DNA of 64,000 nt, taken from NCBI RefSeq assembly GCF_030867095.1, contig NC_081831.1, positions 22,420,001-22,484,000 on the forward strand, read 5' to 3'. Below the pieces are notes generated by a model. The model made no database searches, was not told where the DNA came from, and saw only the letters and a program-made list of their open reading frames with translations. The translations under genes and the position numbers were made by a program. Source of the DNA: Alligator mississippiensis (Eukaryota > Chordata > Crocodylia > Alligatoridae). Positions 58,591 through 64,000 of this stretch are shown one piece after another (positions within the stretch are counted from its first letter, which is position 1; each line of letters opens with the position of its first letter).

Positions 58591-59280
58591 CCTCCTTTAA
58601 TACAAAGAAAACAACAGTAATGGGTTTTCCATAGGAACCCAGTGACCCTGGCCGGTGCTTGGGCTGGTGCTGGGCCTGGCTGGCACAGACAGGCAGCTGT
58701 GGTGCCCACCTTCCTAGGAGTTGCTCCAGGCTGGTCTCTGATCCCCCAACCCCCTTTTCCCCTCATGGGGCAGCTCTGCCATTAGCCATCTCTGAGGCTA
58801 GTTGGTCCTGGTCCCAGTTCCCATGGGAGACTGGGCAGGGGTGGGGCTCCATGGCAAGTGGATAGGAGAGAACCTAGGTGTCCGGGTTCCCGGACCCCCT
58901 GCTCAAACCCTTCGGACCCTGCTCTGCCCCAAAGCTGGGAGACAACTCAGATGTTGGTGCCCCCAGCCCCTGGCCAATCTCTGACCCTGGTACCTGCTGC
59001 AAGGTGGAGGGCTAGGCTCTGTCCTGGGGTCCTGGGGAGCAGGTGCCCTCGTTGCCCCCTGCTGGCTGGAGGCAGACTTTGCACCCTTCCCACCCAGAGG
59101 GGCTGCTCTGTGCCTGTGGGGTCTTCCCTGACTCCCACACACACGGGCTACTCTCCACCCCTCTGCATGCTCCTGGGTATCCCTAGCCTTTTCCAGGATG
59201 GAGTCGTGGCCCCCTTCATCATCCTCCTGGCTCCACAGGGGCCTAGGTTCCCCCTTCCCCCAGTGCTATGAGCAGGCCAT
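58591..59280 (-). other. EPOR: EPOR 3' UTR with poly(A) signal
   Basis: ATTAAA on the minus strand (TTTAAT at 58596-58601) follows the EPOR stop (59283-59281) by about 680 bases. No other structure seen. Confidence 0.6.
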
Positions 59281-62200
59281 CTAACTGGGCAGGGGTGGGG
59301 AGGTGAGGTTGGAGTACAGGCTGGGCAGGGAAGACGAGGTGCGACTGGCCTTGGAAGAGATGTCAAAGTTGGAGAGCAGCAGGTAGCTGTACTTGAGGGC
59401 CCTGTGGGCTGAGGGGCTGGGTGGGCAGGGCTGCAACTGGGCCGAGTGGGGGTCAAATCGCGTGTACTCAAAGCTAGATGAGGGTGAGACCTGCGCCAAG
59501 TGGGTCACTCCAGAGGGGTTCAGCTGCCCCTCCAGATCAGGTGGCAGTGCCATGTCCTGGCTAGGGGAGCGGGGCACCAACTGCTCATCCAGCACCAGGT
59601 AGTCTTCAGTGGGGGCAGGGAGTATGTTTGGGGGTGGGTAGGGGATGTCAGGAGGGTCAGAGGCCTTGGAAAGGATCTCCAGTGGGACCAGCTTCTCCTC
59701 CGCATTGTTGGCGTTCTGGTTCTGCCTCAGGTAGGAGCTGTTCTGCCCCACCCACAGCTGCAACAGGGGACAGGGGTCAGTGGGGGGTTTTGCCCTGCCC
59801 CATGGATCCCAGCTTCATGGTTGGCCCCTGGTGTTTTGGTAAGGTCTGTGTTTGGCTCCCTGGGGTATGAGAGCCCAGTGCTGGCTCTGACAGGGCATGA
59901 CCAGGCCCCCTAGACCAGCCTCCACCCCTAACCTGCCCCAGCTTCACCCCGCACCTCCCTCACAGCTCCCCTGCAGGGCTTGGGGGATGGATCTTGCCTG
60001 GAAGTTGCCCTTGTAGACACTGAAGAGCTCGTCAAAGCTGCGCTCTGGGCTGGGGATCACTGGCCATATCTTATTCTTCAGGAACCTGGAGGGAGAGCTG
60101 CCATGAGAGCAGATACATGTGAGGGGTGAGGCCTTCTCCATGCCCCAGCCAGGGACAGGGGGCTTCACACTCCAACCCCCTCCCTGTGCACAGCGATATG
60201 CACATGCACACACACACGTGTGCACCCCACCACCCTGATACATGCACACCCCCACCGGCAGCCACACACTCATGCACACACATGATGGTGGACACCTGGG
60301 GTTTTGGGGAAGGTGGGATGGTTGTGGTGACCCCCAGGAGGTACCTGCAGTTGCAGAGCGGGGTGACAAACACCATCAGCAGAGTCAGGAACACCACGAT
60401 GAGGGACAATGTCAGCACCAGTGGGTCCAGGTCTGCAAGGCAGGAGGGTAAGGTCAGCCCAGTTGAGACCCAGGGAAGGGAGGTGTGGTGGCTCCCACAG
60501 TGCTACCCACCCTGTAGCCAAGGAGACAATGGGCATGAGGCCAGCAGCTGACTTCCCTGCCACCCCACCCCAGGCCCTGGCCCTGGCCCTGCCATCACTG
60601 GCGCATCCATCCCTGCAGACTATGGTCCATCCTATCCCAATGGCCTTTCCCACCCTCCTTCTCCAACCCCCAATGGGCCATCCATCCCAGTGGTGCCATT
60701 CCACACCCCCATCTTATCCCAATGGGCCATCCTGACCCCCCAGCAAAGGCCTAGTCCACCCACCCCCCTTTCTCAAATACCAGTTTTATTTAATTTCCCT
60801 ACCCCAATGGTCCCTCTCACCCCCACATCCAATTTCCAATAGTCCATATCCCCTTCCAACCCAATGATCCATCCCAGCCCCCATCTATAAACCAATGGTT
60901 CATCCCTGTCCCCTCATCCAAGGCCCATCCCACCCTCCAGCCCAGTGTTCTTGCCCACCAATAGTTCCTCCAACCAAATGGTCACGCCCACCCCCCATGC
61001 CGCCCCAAGGTGCTCCCAGTCCAGCTGGTCCATCCATAACTGCATTCTGCGCCCATCCCGGCCCGGCCACGTACCGCTGGGCGTGACGAGGCTGACTGGC
61101 TCTGACCAGGCGCTCCAGTAGCCTTTGTAGCTGACGCCGTCGGGCTTGACACGGATGGCGAAGGTGTAGCGCGTGTGCCCGCGCATGGCCAGGGACAAGC
61201 ACTTGGGCCCGTTCGCGGGGAACTGTACCTGGGGGGGCGCAAGGAGGTGAGCGCCGGGACCCTGGTGCATCCCATCCGCTGTCTAACCCCCGCAGGGCCG
61301 GCCGCACCTACCATCTGGGCAGTGGCGCCGGGGGCAGCAAAGGACAGCTGGTAGCAGAGGCTGGGTTCCAGGTAGCGGTTGCGAGGCGGCTGGCAGCTCA
61401 CGCACACCTGGCCCCGTGTCTCGGTGGGCCGCACGCTCAGGTTCGACGGCGGCTCCAGCAGCACTGCGGGGGGGGGGCGGGGCGTTAGGGTGGGGCCGGA
61501 GGGCATCCGCTGGGAAAATGCCCGGGCCGGCAGCACTGCCTGGGTTACGGGAGAAGGGGCTCCGGGGAGCGTGGGGTGAGGGCCCCGATTGTGGCGCGCG
61601 GTGATGGCTCAAGACCCCGATTCGAGGCCGATTGGGCGGGACTGGCTAGGGCGCGGGGGGCTGGGGTGGGGCCCCCATCCGGACCCGAGCCTGGGGGATC
61701 GGGTGGGACTTGGGGGCGGGGCCCCAATTCGGGCCTGATCCGGGAACACCGGCCGGGTCACTGGAGGCTGGATTAAGGGCACGATCCTGGCTGGGTCCGG
61801 ATCCGGGCCCCTTCCGGAGACACTGGCTGGGGCTGGGGGCGAGCCCAGGTTCGGGCCCGGTCCCCGGCCCCTGCCTGGGGTGCGTGGGGAAAGGGGCCAG
61901 CGCTGGGAGACCCCAATCCGGGCCCGACCCCACCTACCCACTTGGTCCACCTGGATTGTGCGGTTGTACAGGAGGCTTCCGTCGCGCAGGACCCGCAGCT
62001 GCAGTGGGGTGAACGCGGGCGTGTAGAGGGCGGGGAAGGCGCAGCTCAGCAGCGTGCGGTTCCCGGGAGCCCGCGCCGCGCTCAGGTTGCACGAGCGCCA
62101 GGCCTCGTCCCTGGCGGGGACAGAATCAGCGGGGGGCATGCTGGGGGGCATAGGGCAGTGGTTGGGGGTACGCTAACCCTGCTTGCCCCTGCTCCTGCCT

Positions 62201-62899
62201 CTTCCCCTCTCGTGTCCTGCCCCGCAGTCCCCTCCCCCCACCCCCAGCCTGGTCGGTGCCCCTCATTCCTGACCCGCAGCCCCCTGCGCGCCCCATCCCA
62301 GCAGCGGGGGAGGGGAGCACAGGATAATTGGGGGCATGTAGTTGGGGGGCTTGCCTTAGGGGCTGGGGGGGCCTGGTGATATCACTGGGGGATACCCCCG
62401 GGGTGCACTCACTCCAGGCGGTACTCCAGCTCGTAGCCGCCGGGGCTGAGCTCAGGCTGCGACTCGAGGTTGTCTCTGGTCTCCCAGAAGCAGGTCAGAT
62501 CGTCCTGCAGCCGTGTGAAGCACTTGGGGTCCCGGGACTCCTCGGCCAGGAGCAGGGCGGCTGCGGGGGGTTGGGGACACCTATTAATGCCCCCGGGGGG
62601 CAGGAGCCCGGGGGCGTGCGTGGGCAGGGTTCGGGGGGCACCAGCCAGGTCCATCCCTCCCTGCTCCGGAAGGCTCAGTCCCCCATTCCCGACAGAGCTG
62701 GGGGGCGGGAGATCTGGGCTCTAGCGCCGGGGTCTGGATCGTTGCTGTGGACCCGGCCCTTGACCACGTGTGTACACACGGGTGACCCGGCGACCTACGG
62801 CCCCCGGCCGGTACCTTCGCGCTCGAAGCCCCCTGGGTCCCAGGACGCCCCTGCGGCGCAGAGCAGCAGGAACCCAAGGGCAGCGGCGGTGGGGGCCAT
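59281..62899 (-). CDS. EPOR: Erythropoietin receptor
   Basis: Homodimeric type I cytokine receptor that signals through JAK2-STAT5 in red-cell precursors. Eight exons: 62899-62815, 62560-62413, 62110-61938, 61463-61312, 61228-61075, 60432-60345, 60085-59998, 59757-59281; 454 residues, against 508 in human. A signal peptide (APTAAALGFLLLCAAGA) is followed by a cytokine-receptor domain with paired cysteines (CFTRLQDDLTCFW, SCNLSAARAPGNRTLLSC), a fibronectin domain with WSAWS, a transmembrane helix (LVLTLSLIVVFLTLLMVFVT) and box 1 (KIWPVIPSP). Tail tyrosine sites EDYLVLDEQLVP and SFEYTRFDP match human Y368 and Y426 contexts. The tail is shorter than in human. The intron after exon 7 starts with GC (CAG|GCAAGA), a non-canonical donor. 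Confidence 0.95.
60200..60295 (-). repeat. ACACACACGTG tract in EPOR intron 6
   Basis: Short CACACACACGTGTGC run near 60207 and scattered CACACACTCATGC words to 60285. Confidence 0.6.
61590..61935 (-). repeat. Minisatellite filling EPOR intron 3
   Basis: Seven or eight units of about 40-48 bases (plus strand CCCCAATTCGGGCCTGATCC, CCCCGATTCGAGGCC, GATCCGGGCCCCTTCC). The unit nearest the exon 3 donor overlaps the donor-proximal sequence (GGGTCGGGCCCGGATTGGGG on the minus strand). Confidence 0.6.
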
Positions 62900-63200
62900 G
62901 CCGGGCCCCGCGGCTCTGCTCGGTCTGGCTGGCGGGCGCCCGCGCGGCCCCTGATAAGCGCGGGGGGGGCTGGCATGGGACCACTGGGGGCAGGATTTCC
63001 CCCGGCCCCCCCCCCGGGCGACTCACCGGAGGCCACGTCACGTGGCGCCGTGGCACGCCAGCTGGGGGGAGGGGGTAGCAGCCGGGGCTGTGGGACAGCG
63101 ATAAGCGCCCCCCCCCCGCACTGTTTACAGCCGCTGCCCGGGCCGGGGGGAGCGGTATCGCACCTTCCCGGGCAGCTGAGCCTTATCTCCCACGGGAGCA
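62900..63200 (-). promoter_or_regulatory. EPOR: EPOR promoter with GATA sites
   Basis: Three GATA words lie within 290 bases upstream of the EPOR ATG: TGATAAG at 62952-62958, CGATAAG at 63099-63105 and CTTATCT (AGATAAG on the minus strand) at 63182-63188. CACGTCACGTGGCG (63033-63046) contains an E-box. GATA1 with Sp1 drives mammalian EPOR, so this fits; the start site itself is not visible. Confidence 0.6.
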
Positions 63201-63549
63201 AACAACGTCCCCGTGTCCAGTTCCCACCCCTCCATTAACCCTTCTCGAGCCGGCGGGGGGAGTGAGGCAGCGGATGCCCGGCTGTGCGGGGGTCGAGGGG
63301 GCAAGGGATGGGGGGAGACGCGGTCCTTGACAACGGCTCTCCACGGAGCGGGGGTTTCCAAGCCGTCGGTTACCGTAGCAACGGGGATGCCAGGGCGGGG
63401 CTTGCCCCAGGGGTTCGGAGGGCCCGATGCCCCCTCCTCCGCCCACAGACCCACCGGTGTTCCTCACTCCTGACCCGCAGCCCCCTTCCCACCCCTACCC
63501 CTGCACAGCCTCCCCACCCCCGGGGGTCACACCACACAGAGCCAGGGCT
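63201..63549. other. Gap between EPOR promoter and the next gene's 3' end
   Basis: An inverse copy of the GTTCCTCACTCCTGACCCGC element lies at 63460-63480. Otherwise nothing recognised. Confidence 0.45.
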
Positions 63550-63805
63550 GTAGGTTTCAGCTTTATTGGGGGGGGGGAACAAGGGGGACAATGCCTAGGC
63601 AGAGTGGGCTCTGGGGCTCTATTCCTCCTACCACCACCTTGACTTTTGCCTCATGACCCCAGGGCAGGGGGCCACTAAGCCTTGGGATCCTTGTGGCGGG
63701 CACGGGGGCGGCGCGGGCCATGGGCATCCAGGATCTGCTGTGCCTGGTGCTTGAGGGCAGCACGGGTCAGCACCTCAGCTTCATCCTCCCCACTTGCCTC
63801 CTCCT
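63550..63805 (-). CDS. Last exon and 3' UTR of a minus-strand gene, possibly ODAD3 (CCDC151)
   Basis: AATAAA on the minus strand (TTTATT at 63562-63567) is followed upstream by a stop at 63677-63675 and an exon reaching an acceptor CCCCACAG at about 63806. The coding part (63805-63675) ends in EDEAEVLTRAALKHQAQQIL, then a basic tail (GPRRPRARHKDPKA). The acidic-then-helical-then-basic end is compatible with the C-terminus of the dynein-arm docking protein ODAD3/CCDC151, which in human follows EPOR and RGL3, but I cannot confirm it. The sequence 63806-64000 is intron with CACATGTGCC-type words. Confidence 0.55.
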
Positions 63806-64000
63806 CTGTGGGGGGAAAGAAGGGTAAGAGGGGAAGGGACACCCCCCCCATACACCCTCATTCCCCCCCAGGGGCTGCACAGGGTGTGCAAGCTCCCCCA
63901 TCATGCCCACACATGTGCCCCCTGCCCCCTTGCCTGTGCTTGTGCCTACATGTGTGGCCCATGCTCCCTTGCATGTACGCCTGTACACACATGCCCACTT

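Overview
The window is vertebrate nuclear DNA: every gene is split by GT-AG (once GC-AG) introns, and proteins match known amniote families exon by exon. It is very GC-rich, with short introns, many minisatellites, a truncated CR1 LINE tail and abundant MIR/tRNA-head SINE debris. CR1 plus MIR, with 3' CR1 sequence of the GGACCTGATGATCT type, suggests a sauropsid, most likely a crocodilian (species not determinable here). Gene content corresponds to human 19p13.2-p13.3.

Layout: PDE4A (+, from the intronic PDE4A1 promoter to the 3' end, 0.96-10.6 kb); SPC24 (+, 12.9-14.3 kb), tail-to-tail with KEAP1 (-, 14.3-19.4 kb); CRB3 (-, 20.9-23.8 kb), head-to-head with SLC25A23 (+, 26.5-37.2 kb); RAB3D (-, 37.9-39.4 kb); TMEM205 (-, 43.2-45.0 kb), head-to-head with CCDC159 (+, 45.2-48.5 kb); PLPPR2 (+, 49.4-52.7 kb); a miR-137-family hairpin (+, 55.1 kb); SWSAP1 (+, 56.6-57.7 kb), tail-to-tail with EPOR (-, 58.6-62.9 kb); and at the right edge the last exon of a minus-strand gene, tentatively ODAD3/CCDC151. 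In human these genes lie in several separated parts of 19p; here they are packed into 64 kb.

The genes do not form one pathway. They are linked housekeeping and signalling genes: cAMP hydrolysis (PDE4A), kinetochore (SPC24), oxidative-stress sensing (KEAP1), epithelial polarity (CRB3), mitochondrial ATP-Mg/Pi exchange (SLC25A23), exocytosis (RAB3D), recombination repair (SWSAP1) and erythropoiesis (EPOR).

Two things stand out. First, a miR-137b-type precursor lies between PLPPR2 and SWSAP1. Second, exon ends together with their 5' splice sites have been copied into the downstream introns of SLC25A23 (a decayed array of about eight units), CCDC159 and probably KEAP1, so some intronic minisatellites here appear to have grown from exon-intron junctions.

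All exon boundaries were read by eye from reading frame, splice consensus and remembered family sequences. No alignments were run.
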